Of a DNA stretch of 64,000 nt, positions 23,579-32,494 are shown one piece after another. Origin of the DNA: Bryobacterales bacterium. GTDB taxonomy: Bacteria > Acidobacteriota > Terriglobia > Bryobacterales > Bryobacteraceae. The notes under the pieces are model-generated. The model was not told the DNA's origin. It worked only from the letters and a program-made list of their open reading frames with translations, and made no database searches. The position numbers were made by a program, and so were the translations under genes. The stretch covers positions 1 through 64,000 of the forward strand of contig JADJWL010000008.1 in NCBI GenBank assembly GCA_016716385.1, given 5' to 3'. Position 1 is the stretch's first letter, and each line of letters opens with the position of its first letter.

Positions 23579-24451
23579 ATGAGGATTGCCGCCGGCGTCA
23601 TCGTCGCGTCTTTCGCCGCTGTTGCGGCTCCGGTGCAGTACACGTGCCCATCGGGCGAGACGTTCTCGGTCGAGTTCCGGACGCAGCCGGCGGAGGCCGT
23701 GGTGCACGTCCCCGGCAAACCGGCGATCACCCTGCCGCAGGTCGAGTCGGCATCCGGCGCCCGATACTCGGATGGCTTCACGACCTTCTGGAACAAGGGC
23801 TTCGAGGCGATGATTGCGTCGGGGACGGTGAACCTGGCCGGATGTCTGGAAAGCGCAGCCGCGACCTTCACTGGATTGTTCGTCTACCTGGCGGACTCGG
23901 CGCACTTCACCGACTGCGCCACTGGCCGGCGCTATCCCGTCGCCATGCGGGACGGGTACCCCGAATTGGAACGGCGGTATCTGGAGAAGCGCGCCGGTCC
24001 CGGTGAGCCGCTGGCGGTGACGGTGTCGGGCCGGATTCTCGAGCTGCCGCCGATCGAGGGTCCCGCGGCCGTCCCGTCGCTGGTGGTCGAGCGGCTCATC
24101 GCCGCCGGACCTGGCAGGCACTGCCTGGACGGCAAGTGGATCCTGACCACGCTCGCGGGGTCTGCCGTGAATGCGCCGCGCCCTGTGTTCATCGAGTTCC
24201 TCGCGCGGGAGAAGCGCGCGGCCGGAGCGGCAGGCTGCAATCGCTTCGGAGGACAGTTCGAGGCTGAGGGCTCGAAGTTTTCGTTCGCCGGGATCGCCGC
24301 GACGAAGATGTTCTGTCCCGGGCGCGCCATGGAGATCGAAGACCGGTTCTTTCAGGCGCTCGGCAGGACCGCCGCCTACCGCATTGCGGGCGGTGAGCTG
24401 ATCCTCGCGGACGCGGAAGAGCGGATTGTCGCCACCTTCCGCAGAGAATAG
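23579..24451 (+). CDS. Exported MliC/NlpE/META-like composite protein
   Basis: A 290-residue exported protein with three recognisable parts. Residues 20-80 (YTCPSGETFSVEF, then SGARYSDGFTTFWNKGFEAMI) look like an MliC lysozyme-inhibitor domain. Residues 95-125 (FTGLFVYLADSAHFTDCATG, then YPVAM) resemble the NlpE-type G-x-x-x-Y-x-A-D-x-x-x-F-x-D-C-x-x-G motif. Residues 180-290 form a META/HslJ domain with G-K-W-I-L, AAGAAGCNRFGGQFEAEG and AATKMFCPGRAMEIEDRFFQ. It probably protects or monitors the envelope; the combination in one chain is unusual. Confidence 0.8.
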   Translation: MRIAAGVIVASFAAVAAPVQYTCPSGETFSVEFRTQPAEAVVHVPGKPAITLPQVESASGARYSDGFTTFWNKGFEAMIASGTVNLAGCLESAAATFTGLFVYLADSAHFTDCATGRRYPVAMRDGYPELERRYLEKRAGPGEPLAVTVSGRILELPPIEGPAAVPSLVVERLIAAGPGRHCLDGKWILTTLAGSAVNAPRPVFIEFLAREKRAAGAAGCNRFGGQFEAEGSKFSFAGIAATKMFCPGRAMEIEDRFFQALGRTAAYRIAGGELILADAEERIVATFRRE

Positions 24452-24463
24452 CCGCCGCCCGCG

Positions 24464-24469
24464 TACAAT
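24464..24469 (+). promoter_or_regulatory. -10 box (TACAAT) upstream of the RidA-like gene
   Basis: TACAAT ends 18 nt before ATG 24488, giving a predicted leader of about 12 nt with no Shine-Dalgarno sequence. No good -35 is seen. Confidence 0.4.
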
Positions 24470-24487
24470 AGAGCTTTGTCTCTTACC

Positions 24488-24928
24488 ATGACACCTCAAC
24501 AGAAGGCCGAGAGCCTCGGCATCCAATTCGAGAAGCTGCAACGCGGCTATTTGAACCTCTGCATCCGGTCGGGCAGCCAGCTCATCACTTCGGGTCACGT
24601 CAGTGACATCAAGGGCAAAGTCGGCGCCGGCGTATCGACCGAGCAGGGCTACCAGGCGGCGCGTGAGTGCGCGGTGAAGATTCTCCGCTCCGTGTGGGAC
24701 GCCCATGGCACGCTCGACGGCCTGCGCATCCTGAAGGTGCTGGGCTGCGTCAATTCCGCACCGGACTTCATCGAACAGCACCTGGTGATCAACGGCGCCT
24801 CGGACCTGTTCCATGAAGTTTTCGGCAAGGACGGCGACGGGTTCCACGCACGCAGCGCTCTCGGCTTTGCGTCCCTGCCCACGGGTGTGGCCGTGGAAGT
24901 GGAAGCGATCTTCGAGATCGTCGCCTAG
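24488..24928 (+). CDS. RidA/YjgF-family protein
   Basis: A 146-residue Rid-family protein. The pattern LQRGYLNLCIRSGSQLITSG, then GYQAARECAVKILRSVWDAHG, and the C-terminal SALGFASLPTGVAVEVEAIFEI fit the family. It is closer to the broad YjgF-like subgroup than to canonical RidA, so imine deamination is not assured. The start could be TTG 24476, but ATG 24488 gives the more natural N-terminus. A 2-hydroxyacid dehydrogenase follows after 22 nt. Confidence 0.85.
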   Translation: MTPQQKAESLGIQFEKLQRGYLNLCIRSGSQLITSGHVSDIKGKVGAGVSTEQGYQAARECAVKILRSVWDAHGTLDGLRILKVLGCVNSAPDFIEQHLVINGASDLFHEVFGKDGDGFHARSALGFASLPTGVAVEVEAIFEIVA

Positions 24929-24950
24929 GCCGGCGGGTGCACTCCGAGCC

Positions 24951-25916
24951 ATGGCGCATACGATCTTAGTGTTGGCGGACCCCACCGAGCGCGAACTCGC
25001 ACTGCTGGAGCAACTGCCGTCCGAAACGACGGTCGCGGTGGGCAACCAGTTGGACGCGTTCGCACGGACGGCCGGGCAGGCTGACGTGATCTTCAGTTGG
25101 TCCTACGGGCGCAGTCTGCTGGCGCCGCTGCTCGAGATGGCTCCGAATGTCCGCTGGATCCATTCCCGCTCGGCAGGCCTGGATTCGGTGCTCTTTCCCG
25201 AGTTGATCGCAAGTCCGGTGCCGTTGACGAACGGGCGCGGCGTGTTCAGCCAGTCGCTCGGGGAGTTCGCGCTCGCGGCGGTCCTGTACTTCGCCAAGGA
25301 CCTGCGCCGCATGATCCGCAACCAGATGGCGGGGCGCTGGGACCAGTTCGACGTCGACGAGATCAGCACGCAGACGCTCGGCATCGTCGGCTACGGCGAC
25401 ATCGGGCGCGCGATCGCCCAGCGCGCGAAGGCGATGGGGATGCAGGTGCTGGCGGTCCGGCGGAATCCGGCGCGGTCGAACGGCGATGCCTTCGTCGATG
25501 AGGTGCACGGCATGGACGAACTGCTGCCCGTGCTGGCGCGCTGCGACCATATTGCGGTTGCGGCGCCGCTCACGCCCGATACCCAGGGACTCATCGGTGA
25601 GCGGGCGATCGACGCGATGAAGCCCACGGCCACCCTGATCAACGTCGGGCGCGGGCCGGTCATCGACGAAGCGGCGCTCATCGCGGCGCTGCGGGCGCAG
25701 CGAATCAAGGGCGCGGCGCTCGATGTTTTCGATGAAGAGCCGCTCCCCGCCGGGCACCCGTACTATTCGATGGAGAACCTGCTGCTCTCCCCACACTGCG
25801 CCGACCACACGTCGACGTGGCTTGCTGACGCCATGCGTTTCTTTCTCGAGCAGTTCGAGCGCTACCGGAAGGGTGAGCCGCTCGAAAACATCGTCGATAA
25901 ACAGGCCGGCTACTGA
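24951..25916 (+). CDS. D-isomer-specific 2-hydroxyacid dehydrogenase
   Basis: A 321-residue NAD-dependent dehydrogenase. The NAD-binding loop is TLGIVGYGDIGRAIAQRAKA; the catalytic residues are the Arg in NVGRGPVIDEAAL, the Glu in ALDVFDEEPLP and the His in LLSPHCADHTS. It oxidises or reduces a D-2-hydroxyacid/2-keto-acid pair; the substrate is not predictable. The start ATG 24951 is chosen over upstream in-frame codons that lie inside the previous gene. Its 3' end overlaps the convergent DUF309 gene by 7 nt. Confidence 0.92.
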   Translation: MAHTILVLADPTERELALLEQLPSETTVAVGNQLDAFARTAGQADVIFSWSYGRSLLAPLLEMAPNVRWIHSRSAGLDSVLFPELIASPVPLTNGRGVFSQSLGEFALAAVLYFAKDLRRMIRNQMAGRWDQFDVDEISTQTLGIVGYGDIGRAIAQRAKAMGMQVLAVRRNPARSNGDAFVDEVHGMDELLPVLARCDHIAVAAPLTPDTQGLIGERAIDAMKPTATLINVGRGPVIDEAALIAALRAQRIKGAALDVFDEEPLPAGHPYYSMENLLLSPHCADHTSTWLADAMRFFLEQFERYRKGEPLENIVDKQAGY

Positions 25917-26230
25917 ATCGCCGGATAGGGCGCGTAAGGCGGCCCGGTGAGCCATCGCCGGACGCCCGCGGCGTACAGCGCCGCCGTGTCGATTCCGCCG
26001 TACGCCGGCAGGTAGGCGGCCAGTTTCGTCAGACCCTTGCGCAACTGCCGCCGCGCGCCGGTGGGGTTCGCCTGCTGGTCGTGGTAGAAGGCCACAGCGA
26101 AGTGGATCAGCGCCTGAAGGAACAAGCGTTGAGGCGCGGCGGAAGGGCGCCACAGGTCTTCCCAGACCTCATGACACTCGTAGAAGCGTCCCGCGTTGAA
26201 CAGCGCGAGGCCTTCGTCGAAGAGGCTCAC
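25910..26230 (-). CDS. DUF309-family protein
   Basis: A 106-residue helical protein with the DUF309 signature FNAGRFYECHEVWEDLW and the helix RLFLQALIHFAVAFYHDQQ. The family is common in bacteria and has no established biochemical function. Its ATG overlaps the stop of the upstream esterase by 4 nt, so it ends a TonB receptor/esterase/DUF309 unit. Confidence 0.88.
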   Translation of the reverse strand: MSLFDEGLALFNAGRFYECHEVWEDLWRPSAAPQRLFLQALIHFAVAFYHDQQANPTGARRQLRKGLTKLAAYLPAYGGIDTAALYAAGVRRWLTGPPYAPYPAIQ

Positions 26231-28275
26231 AGGATCGGTTCGGCCTCGCGCCGCCGACGGACATCGATATGCGCGTCCGGGTAAGATGCCCGGACCAGCG
26301 GCATCGCCAGCGTCGCGCCCAGCGGCGTGGCCGTGTTCACGAGCGTCACCTTGCGCGGCGCAAGAGCGCGTGCCAGGTCGGGCAGATCGTAGGCGCGCAG
26401 CACGTTGGGCAAGACCGAATCGAAGATCTGCCGGTGCACGGGCGTGGTGGCCACAGCGCGGTAGCTCACCAGCGCTTCCTCGAGCCGGATCTCACCGAAG
26501 CGCTCGTCGAGCAACGCCGCATGCAGCAGCGCTGTCGCAGGGCCGCTGCCGTGCGCGACGCCCTGAGCCTTTCCGCCGTGAAGAAGGCCGCGCGCGGCCA
26601 GCACGTCCAGCCCCCGGACGAAGTCAGCCATGCGGATGCCGGTCAGCGTGCGCCCCACCATGAGGGCGAGCCACGTCGGCTTATCCTGGCCGAACCATTG
26701 GACCGAGTAGCTGGTCCGCGGAGCCAGAGTCTCGCCCATCCCCGCAAGGTCGATGGCGAGCACGGTGTAGCCAAGCTCCGCGAGCCGTTTCGGGTCGTCC
26801 CCGTCTTTGCCCGATTCGCCCGCGTAGAGGACGGTGCGCCGCTGATCGTTGGCCGGAAGGTAGAGCAGAGCCGGGACCTTCCTGCCGGGCTCCGCATCGT
26901 AGAGCAGTTTCTGCACGCGATACCCGGCGCCGCCGGCCGTACCCCTCTCGGTAATGGCGAGCGGCGCGCTCGATGCCTGGTAACGCGTCAGCCGCAGGAC
27001 GTGCGCCTTGAGGTCGCCGCCTTCGGGCTGAATCTGCCGGTACCGGCTCATGTTCAGCGTGCTCGCGGTCTCGCCGCCGAAAGATACGGTAACCTGCCCC
27101 GACGCGGTCACGTGCAGATTCTCTTCGTACTCGACGTCGAACTTCGGTTCGGGCGCCTCGCCGGGCCGGTCCCGCAGCCAGCGGTTCATCCAGGCATAGA
27201 TGGCGCTCCGCGTATCGGCGCGCATGCCATGTCCGCCGGGTCCGTAGAACCAGGCGATCTTCTCCCCTGAATCGCCCCCGAACAGGCCCCAGACGCGCTT
27301 TGCCTCTTCGTAGGTCTTCTTCGCGCCGGAAAGCGGGAAGAAGTCTTCCGTCGTGGAGCAGATCAGGTACGGCTTCGGCGCAAAGACCTGGACGAGATCG
27401 CCGTGGTCGATCCCTTCGAGAAGCTGATCGGGAAACTGCTGCTCGGCGTCCTGCGGTCCGGTGCCGGGAAGCTGATCTTCCCAGGAGGTGATGTAGCACG
27501 AAGGGGCCGCCACCTGGACCCGCTCATCGGCGACCGCGAGATAGGTCGTGAGCGTTCCGCCGCCGGAGCAACCCGTGACGCCGATGCGCCGCGCGTCGAC
27601 GTAGGGCAGGGAAGAGAGCAGATCGATGCCGCGGATGCCATCCCACACCATGAGCCGCGCCATGCTTTCGCCCGCGAGCAGGCTCTGCACGCCGACCATC
27701 TGGTGCTCGACCGTGGTGCCTCCGACCTTGGAATCCTGGAGGTGCTGATCCCAGAAGATGCGGCGCTCGCCCTGCCCCAGAGGGTCATAGGTGAGCACGA
27801 CGAAGCCGCTCTTGGCGAGTCCGATGGACAAGCTCTGATAGAGGCCGCGTGTTTTCGCCGTGGCCGAGTGACCGGTCGGATGGAGCACGGCGGGAAACGG
27901 TCCCTGGCCGGAAGGAATGTAGAGATTGCCCGTGACGTAAAAACCCGGCAGGCTCTCAAAGAGCACCATCTCGACGCGATAGTCACCGCGGTCGAGGCTG
28001 CCGGTGCGCTGGAGGTTCAAGGGCGTCCTGGTGGCGGGGAGGCCGCCAATCATGCGCAGGAACGTCTCGCGGGTGCGCGCGGCGCGAGCCCGGACCTCGT
28101 CCGGAGTCCGCAGGCGGCTGACCGCCGCCCGCCGCTCCGCAAGCTGCTTCTGCGCGACGCCGTTCAGAAACTCGTAGATCGACGCCCGCGGACGCTCCGC
28201 GTCGGAGTAGACGCGAAGGTCGTCGGCGCCTGCCGCAAAGGCAAGCGCCGCACCGAGGAGAAGGATGCGCTTCAT
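26227..28275 (-). CDS. Exported tandem alpha/beta-hydrolase (acetyl-xylan-esterase-like)
   Basis: A 682-residue exported protein (signal KRILLLGAALAFAAGA). The first alpha/beta-hydrolase half holds FPAVLHPTGHSA, LTYDPLGQGERR and the nucleophile elbow IGVTGCSGGGTL (Ser237), with a candidate His in YGPGGHGM. The second half (about 430-680) keeps the fold (TVLAIDLAGMGET) but its elbow reads GVAHGSGPATALL rather than G-x-S-x-G, so it may be inactive. It probably deacylates plant or microbial glycans. It is coupled by a 1-nt overlap to the TonB receptor upstream. Confidence 0.86.
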   Translation of the reverse strand: MKRILLLGAALAFAAGADDLRVYSDAERPRASIYEFLNGVAQKQLAERRAAVSRLRTPDEVRARAARTRETFLRMIGGLPATRTPLNLQRTGSLDRGDYRVEMVLFESLPGFYVTGNLYIPSGQGPFPAVLHPTGHSATAKTRGLYQSLSIGLAKSGFVVLTYDPLGQGERRIFWDQHLQDSKVGGTTVEHQMVGVQSLLAGESMARLMVWDGIRGIDLLSSLPYVDARRIGVTGCSGGGTLTTYLAVADERVQVAAPSCYITSWEDQLPGTGPQDAEQQFPDQLLEGIDHGDLVQVFAPKPYLICSTTEDFFPLSGAKKTYEEAKRVWGLFGGDSGEKIAWFYGPGGHGMRADTRSAIYAWMNRWLRDRPGEAPEPKFDVEYEENLHVTASGQVTVSFGGETASTLNMSRYRQIQPEGGDLKAHVLRLTRYQASSAPLAITERGTAGGAGYRVQKLLYDAEPGRKVPALLYLPANDQRRTVLYAGESGKDGDDPKRLAELGYTVLAIDLAGMGETLAPRTSYSVQWFGQDKPTWLALMVGRTLTGIRMADFVRGLDVLAARGLLHGGKAQGVAHGSGPATALLHAALLDERFGEIRLEEALVSYRAVATTPVHRQIFDSVLPNVLRAYDLPDLARALAPRKVTLVNTATPLGATLAMPLVRASYPDAHIDVRRRREAEPIL

Positions 28276-31200
28276 CAGAACAACAGTTTAAGCGCAAGTT
28301 GGATGATGCGCGGATCGCCGGCCGATTCCAGTCTGCCGAAGCGCGCGAGGTTGTTGCGCGTCGCGAACGGATTGTTGAAGTTCGCCAGGTTGGGCACGTT
28401 GAAGAACTCCGCGCGGAACTGTGTGCGCAGGCGCTCGTTGATCGGGAACGACTTCATCAGAGCCATGTCGATCGAGAGCAACCCGGGGCCGTGGATGTGG
28501 TTCCGCGGCGACGTACCGAAGGTCCCCAGCGCGTTAGCGGTGTAGGCGGCAGGGTTGAAGTACTGGGCAATCTGCTCGGCCCGCGAACGGCTCGCACTGA
28601 GGTACGGATCTCCAACCAGGTCGGGGTAATCACGGTTGATGCCGCTGAACGAGTTGTCGATGCCGGAGAGCGTCGAGAACGGCCGTCCGGACTGCCCGGT
28701 GACGATTCCGGACACCTCCCAGGATCCGACGATCTGCCTGAGGAACGGATTCTGGTTCTCCAGCTTCGGCAGGAACCACACCGTGGACAGCACCGCGCGA
28801 TGCCGCACGTCGAAATCGGCCAGGCCGCGATTCAAGGCCCGGTTGAATGGGATCGACAGGGACGCCGACTGGCCGGGAGTCGGATCGGCGGAATAGTCAT
28901 CGATCACCTTGGAATACGTGTAGTTGAGCTCAAACGAGAGGTTCGAGAAGCGCCGCTCGACGGAGGTCTGCAAGGCCTGGTAGTGCGAGTTCGCCCCGGC
29001 GGTCGCCTCGAGGATGTTGCCGAAGTTGCCGAGGGGACGCCGCGATTGCAGGTTTCCGACCGTCGAAGCGCCGGGCACGTAACGGCCGTAGTTGATGTCG
29101 TTGCTGTAGGAGAGCCGGCGTCCGTAGTTGCCGACGTAGCTGGCCCGTCCCAGGAACTTGCCGGCGAACTCCCGTTCCACGGTCAGGTTCACCATCTGCA
29201 TGTACGAGGGACGGAAGGTCGGGTCGAAGGAGCCGACTTGGGCGATCGGCAGCGTGAACCGGGAATTCGTCGGAGGATCGAACGGTGCGAACGACGCCGG
29301 GAAGGGATTCTCTGTGCCGCCGTACGGATCGTCGAACTTCACGCCGAACCGGTTGATCTGCGGGCTGAACGGAGCGCCGTTGATGAAGCCCTGGTAGATG
29401 GCCGTGAACTGCGGATTCCAGAACAGACCGTAGCCGCCGCGGACAACGGTCTTGGCGAGGGGCGTCCGCCAGGCAAACCCAAGGCGCGGGGCGAAGGACT
29501 TGTGGTACGAATCGAAACCGCCTTGCGGGCAGCCAGCGTCACCGCCGCTCAAGTAACCCGGAGGGGCGTTCGGAAATCGCGTCGATTGCTGTCCAAGACG
29601 GATGCACTGCATCCGCCCCAGGCCGTCCGTATAGGGAATTGTCGGATCCCAGCGCAGACCGACGTTCAGCGTCAGGGTCGGCAGGACGCGCCAGTCGTCC
29701 TGCACGAACAGGCCGTAGCGGTAGCCGCTCATGTCCTTGTACTCTCCGCCGCCCTGCAGGAAGCTGGCTGCCTCGCCGAGAAAGAAGTCCGCCATGGAAT
29801 CTCCGGAGATCTGGCCGCTGAATGTGAAGATTCCCATGGTGCGGAAGTAGTTGCGGATGACGTTTGTGGAGTGGATATACTCGCCGCCCACCTTGATCTC
29901 ATGCTTGCCGCGGATCCAGGTCAGCGTATCGGAAAAGTGATGGTCGCCGTCCTCGATCTCGTAGGGCCAGGTGGCGCTGGCGTTGAAATATCCGTTCACG
30001 TTGAATACATGTCCCGGCGGATCTGTGACGGCGATGTCCTTCACGCCAGCGGTCTGGAAGTTGATTGGATACCTGAAGTCGCCCCAGTTCGTGAACCGCG
30101 CGCGATACCGCCACGCGTAGTTGGCGTTGTTGAGAACCGTGGGGGAGAACGTGTAGAGGTGGTTGCCGGAGATGTGCCAGTAGGGCTGGCTCTGGTTTCG
30201 CACGATCGGCTGCGCCACGTCGTTCGGATTCGCAATCATGGGCCCGGTCAGCTCCGTCCGGAAAATCTTGCCTGTGATGCGCTGCTTGCTGAGGTTCCAG
30301 TCGAGCTTGGCCGTGTACTCCCGGCTGTCGGTGACGTTGGGAGCACCCGTGAATCGCTCGCCCGTTGGCGCAGGACCGACCGGAATGTATTCGAGGAAGG
30401 CCAGTGTGACCGGGTTGAACCGCGTTGTGGGAATCTGGTTGCCGGGGAAGGGCTGCCCCGTGACCGGGTCGCGAATGACGCGGTTGATGCCGGAGAAGTC
30501 TCCCGCGCGATACGCCTGCGTCGGGACGAACTGCCGCGTCAACTGCGGGTCGCTGCGCAACGTCTGGCCCTGAAACGCGCCGAAGAAGAAGAGCTTGTCC
30601 TTGATCACGGGTCCGCCGAGCGTGCCGCCAAACTGGTTGCGCTTCAACGTGTCTCGGCGGGGCGCAAAGAAATTTCGCGCGTTGAACTGGGCGTTGCGCA
30701 CGAATGCGAACGCCGAGCCATGGAACTCATTCGTGCCGGACTTGGTGATGACGTTCACGACACCGCCAGTGGCATTGGCGTACTCTGCGGAGAAGTTGCT
30801 GCGCTGCACGCTGAACTCCTGTACGGCGTCGGGATTCGGGAAGGTTCCGCTGTAATTCCGGTACGTGCTCGTGTTGTAGCCGCCGTCCAGCAGATAGTAC
30901 ATGCCGTTCTGCCGGCTGCCATTGACTGCGAAACCGATGCCCTCGCCATTGGCCGTCGCGTCCTGGGTTTGGATCGCTCCAGCCTGAAGAGAAATCAACT
31001 GCGTCATGTTGCGGCCGTTCAGCGGCAGGTTCACGATGCGCTGTTGATCGACCACTCCACGTAAGGCGCCCGTTTGCGCCTCGAGCAAGGGTGTGACTTC
31101 ACTAACCGTAATCGATTCGCTCGTCGCTCCAAGCTGGAGGGTCACATCGATCGTAAGGCGGTCGTTGACGGCCAGGACGATGCCTTGCCGGACAAACCGC

Positions 31201-31457
31201 TGGAAGCCCGGAGCCTCGATGTCAAGCGAGTATTCACCAACCGGCAGGAACAGAAGCGAGTACGCCCCCTCGGCGCCGGATTGGGCCTGTTGGGTCAAGC
31301 CGGTCCGGACGTTCTGAATCCGCACGGAAGCGTTGATAATCGCTGCGCCGGTAATGTCTTTGACGTTGCCGACGACGGAAGCTGACGGTTGTGCCTGAAC
31401 GGTCAGTGCGCAGAGAAATGCCAGCAATAAAACAAGTGTGAGACGATGCTTCAACAT
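28275..31457 (-). CDS. TonB-dependent receptor with carboxypeptidase-regulatory domain (Oar-like)
   Basis: A 1060-residue outer-membrane protein. A signal peptide (HRLTLVLLLAFLCALTVQAQ) is followed by a CarbopepD_reg domain (about 25-110; GNVKDITGAAIINASVRIQN, LPVGEYSLDIEAPGF). The plug includes LPLNGRNMTQLISLQAG and YANATGGVVNVITKSGTNEF, and a long beta-barrel ends with a terminal hydrophobic Phe (LALKLLF). This architecture is greatly expanded in Acidobacteria and usually takes up glycans. It is the first gene of the receptor/esterase/DUF309 unit and has its own promoter. Confidence 0.95.
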   Translation of the reverse strand: MLKHRLTLVLLLAFLCALTVQAQPSASVVGNVKDITGAAIINASVRIQNVRTGLTQQAQSGAEGAYSLLFLPVGEYSLDIEAPGFQRFVRQGIVLAVNDRLTIDVTLQLGATSESITVSEVTPLLEAQTGALRGVVDQQRIVNLPLNGRNMTQLISLQAGAIQTQDATANGEGIGFAVNGSRQNGMYYLLDGGYNTSTYRNYSGTFPNPDAVQEFSVQRSNFSAEYANATGGVVNVITKSGTNEFHGSAFAFVRNAQFNARNFFAPRRDTLKRNQFGGTLGGPVIKDKLFFFGAFQGQTLRSDPQLTRQFVPTQAYRAGDFSGINRVIRDPVTGQPFPGNQIPTTRFNPVTLAFLEYIPVGPAPTGERFTGAPNVTDSREYTAKLDWNLSKQRITGKIFRTELTGPMIANPNDVAQPIVRNQSQPYWHISGNHLYTFSPTVLNNANYAWRYRARFTNWGDFRYPINFQTAGVKDIAVTDPPGHVFNVNGYFNASATWPYEIEDGDHHFSDTLTWIRGKHEIKVGGEYIHSTNVIRNYFRTMGIFTFSGQISGDSMADFFLGEAASFLQGGGEYKDMSGYRYGLFVQDDWRVLPTLTLNVGLRWDPTIPYTDGLGRMQCIRLGQQSTRFPNAPPGYLSGGDAGCPQGGFDSYHKSFAPRLGFAWRTPLAKTVVRGGYGLFWNPQFTAIYQGFINGAPFSPQINRFGVKFDDPYGGTENPFPASFAPFDPPTNSRFTLPIAQVGSFDPTFRPSYMQMVNLTVEREFAGKFLGRASYVGNYGRRLSYSNDINYGRYVPGASTVGNLQSRRPLGNFGNILEATAGANSHYQALQTSVERRFSNLSFELNYTYSKVIDDYSADPTPGQSASLSIPFNRALNRGLADFDVRHRAVLSTVWFLPKLENQNPFLRQIVGSWEVSGIVTGQSGRPFSTLSGIDNSFSGINRDYPDLVGDPYLSASRSRAEQIAQYFNPAAYTANALGTFGTSPRNHIHGPGLLSIDMALMKSFPINERLRTQFRAEFFNVPNLANFNNPFATRNNLARFGRLESAGDPRIIQLALKLLF

Positions 31458-31479
31458 AGCAAGTAACCCGTTGGCTTCG

Positions 31480-31509
31480 ATTCTATGCCCGGGGTTACGG
31501 CGATGTCAA
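31480..31509 (-). promoter_or_regulatory. Sigma-70 promoter of the TonB receptor operon
   Basis: On the minus strand TTGACA (31509-31504) and TAGAAT (31485-31480) are 18 bp apart, a near-consensus sigma-70 promoter. A T-tract precedes the -35 like an UP element. Transcription would begin about 15 nt before the receptor ATG. It lies fully inside the gap after the epimerase gene, so the receptor operon can be expressed on its own. Confidence 0.65.
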
Positions 31510-31522
31510 AAAAAACTTTGGG

Positions 31523-32494
31523 TCAAGACGCTGTGGCTGACTTGAGGCGAACGATATCGGGCGGACGCTTGAACCAATCCAGCGTAAGCCGCAATCCTTC
31601 CGGAAACGTGAAGCGCGGCTGGTGACCCAGCAGTTCCATGGCGAGAGCCGTGTCGGCCTGAGAATCACGGACATCTCCCGGGCGCGACGGCCCGTAAACC
31701 GGCGCGATCTCGACGCCTTCGAACTCCTGCAACAGGCGCCAGGCATCATTCAACGTGATCCTGCCGCCGTTGCCCGCATTGAACACACGGCCTGCAACGC
31801 CCGGCGCGCGCGCAGCCTTAATCAGAAGCCCGACGACGTCATCGACGTACGTGAAGTCGCGCGATTGCTCGCCATCGCCGTGGATCGTCGGAGCGCGCCG
31901 TTCGAGGATCGCGCGGATGAAGAGCGACAGGACGCCGGAGTAGGGGCTGGACGGGTCCTGGCGCGGTCCGAAGACGTTGAAGAAGCGCAGCGAGACGGTC
32001 TCGAGTCCGTAGCAGCGCGCGAAGATCCGCATGTAGTATTCGCCGGTCAGCTTCTGGAGCGCGTACGGAGAGAGCGGGTTCGGCGCCATCGACTCCACCT
32101 TCGGCAGCACTTCTGTGTCCCCATAGGCAGACGACGAGGCGGCGTACACGACGCGGGCGGCCCTCCCATCGAGACACGCGCGCAGCACCTGGAACGTGCC
32201 ATCAATGTTCACTTCGTGTGACGGTACCGGATCGGCGATCGAACGTGGCACCGACGGAATAGCCGCCAGATGAAACACGGTTCCGGCGCCGTGGATCAGC
32301 GGCAGAATGGCGTCGTAATCCCGGATATCCACCTCGTGAAAGTCCACGCGGTCCCGGACTTCTTCCAGGTTCTCCAGGTGCCCGGTGAGCAGATTGTCGA
32401 TCACGGTGACGCGCGGCGCGCCATCCTCGAGCAGCCCTCGCACTAACGCCGAGCCGATGAATCCGGCGCCTCCGGTCACGACGGTGCGGGTCAT
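31523..32494 (-). CDS. NAD-dependent sugar-nucleotide epimerase (WbpP/UDP-GlcNAc 4-epimerase-like)
   Basis: A 323-residue extended SDR enzyme: NAD loop TGGAGFIGS (7-15), VYAASSSAYGDTEVLPK, catalytic Y-x3-K (Tyr144, Lys148 in SPYALQKLTGEYY), RFFNVFGPRQDPSSPYSGVL and DGEQSRDFTYVDDVV. The A-I-P-S-V-P-R-S-I-x-D-P segment and the Ser in SPYSGV are typical of WbpP/WbgU-type UDP-N-acetylhexosamine 4-epimerases rather than simple GalE. The start overlaps the upstream isomerase stop by 4 nt. Confidence 0.88.
   Translation of the reverse strand: MTRTVVTGGAGFIGSALVRGLLEDGAPRVTVIDNLLTGHLENLEEVRDRVDFHEVDIRDYDAILPLIHGAGTVFHLAAIPSVPRSIADPVPSHEVNIDGTFQVLRACLDGRAARVVYAASSSAYGDTEVLPKVESMAPNPLSPYALQKLTGEYYMRIFARCYGLETVSLRFFNVFGPRQDPSSPYSGVLSLFIRAILERRAPTIHGDGEQSRDFTYVDDVVGLLIKAARAPGVAGRVFNAGNGGRITLNDAWRLLQEFEGVEIAPVYGPSRPGDVRDSQADTALAMELLGHQPRFTFPEGLRLTLDWFKRPPDIVRLKSATAS

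Noticed and set aside
28299..31064. A 921-codon open frame antisense to the TonB receptor
   Set aside because: High GC in third positions leaves the opposite strand open. The sense strand has a signal peptide, plug and barrel motifs; the antisense product is Arg/Val/Glu-rich with no domain.
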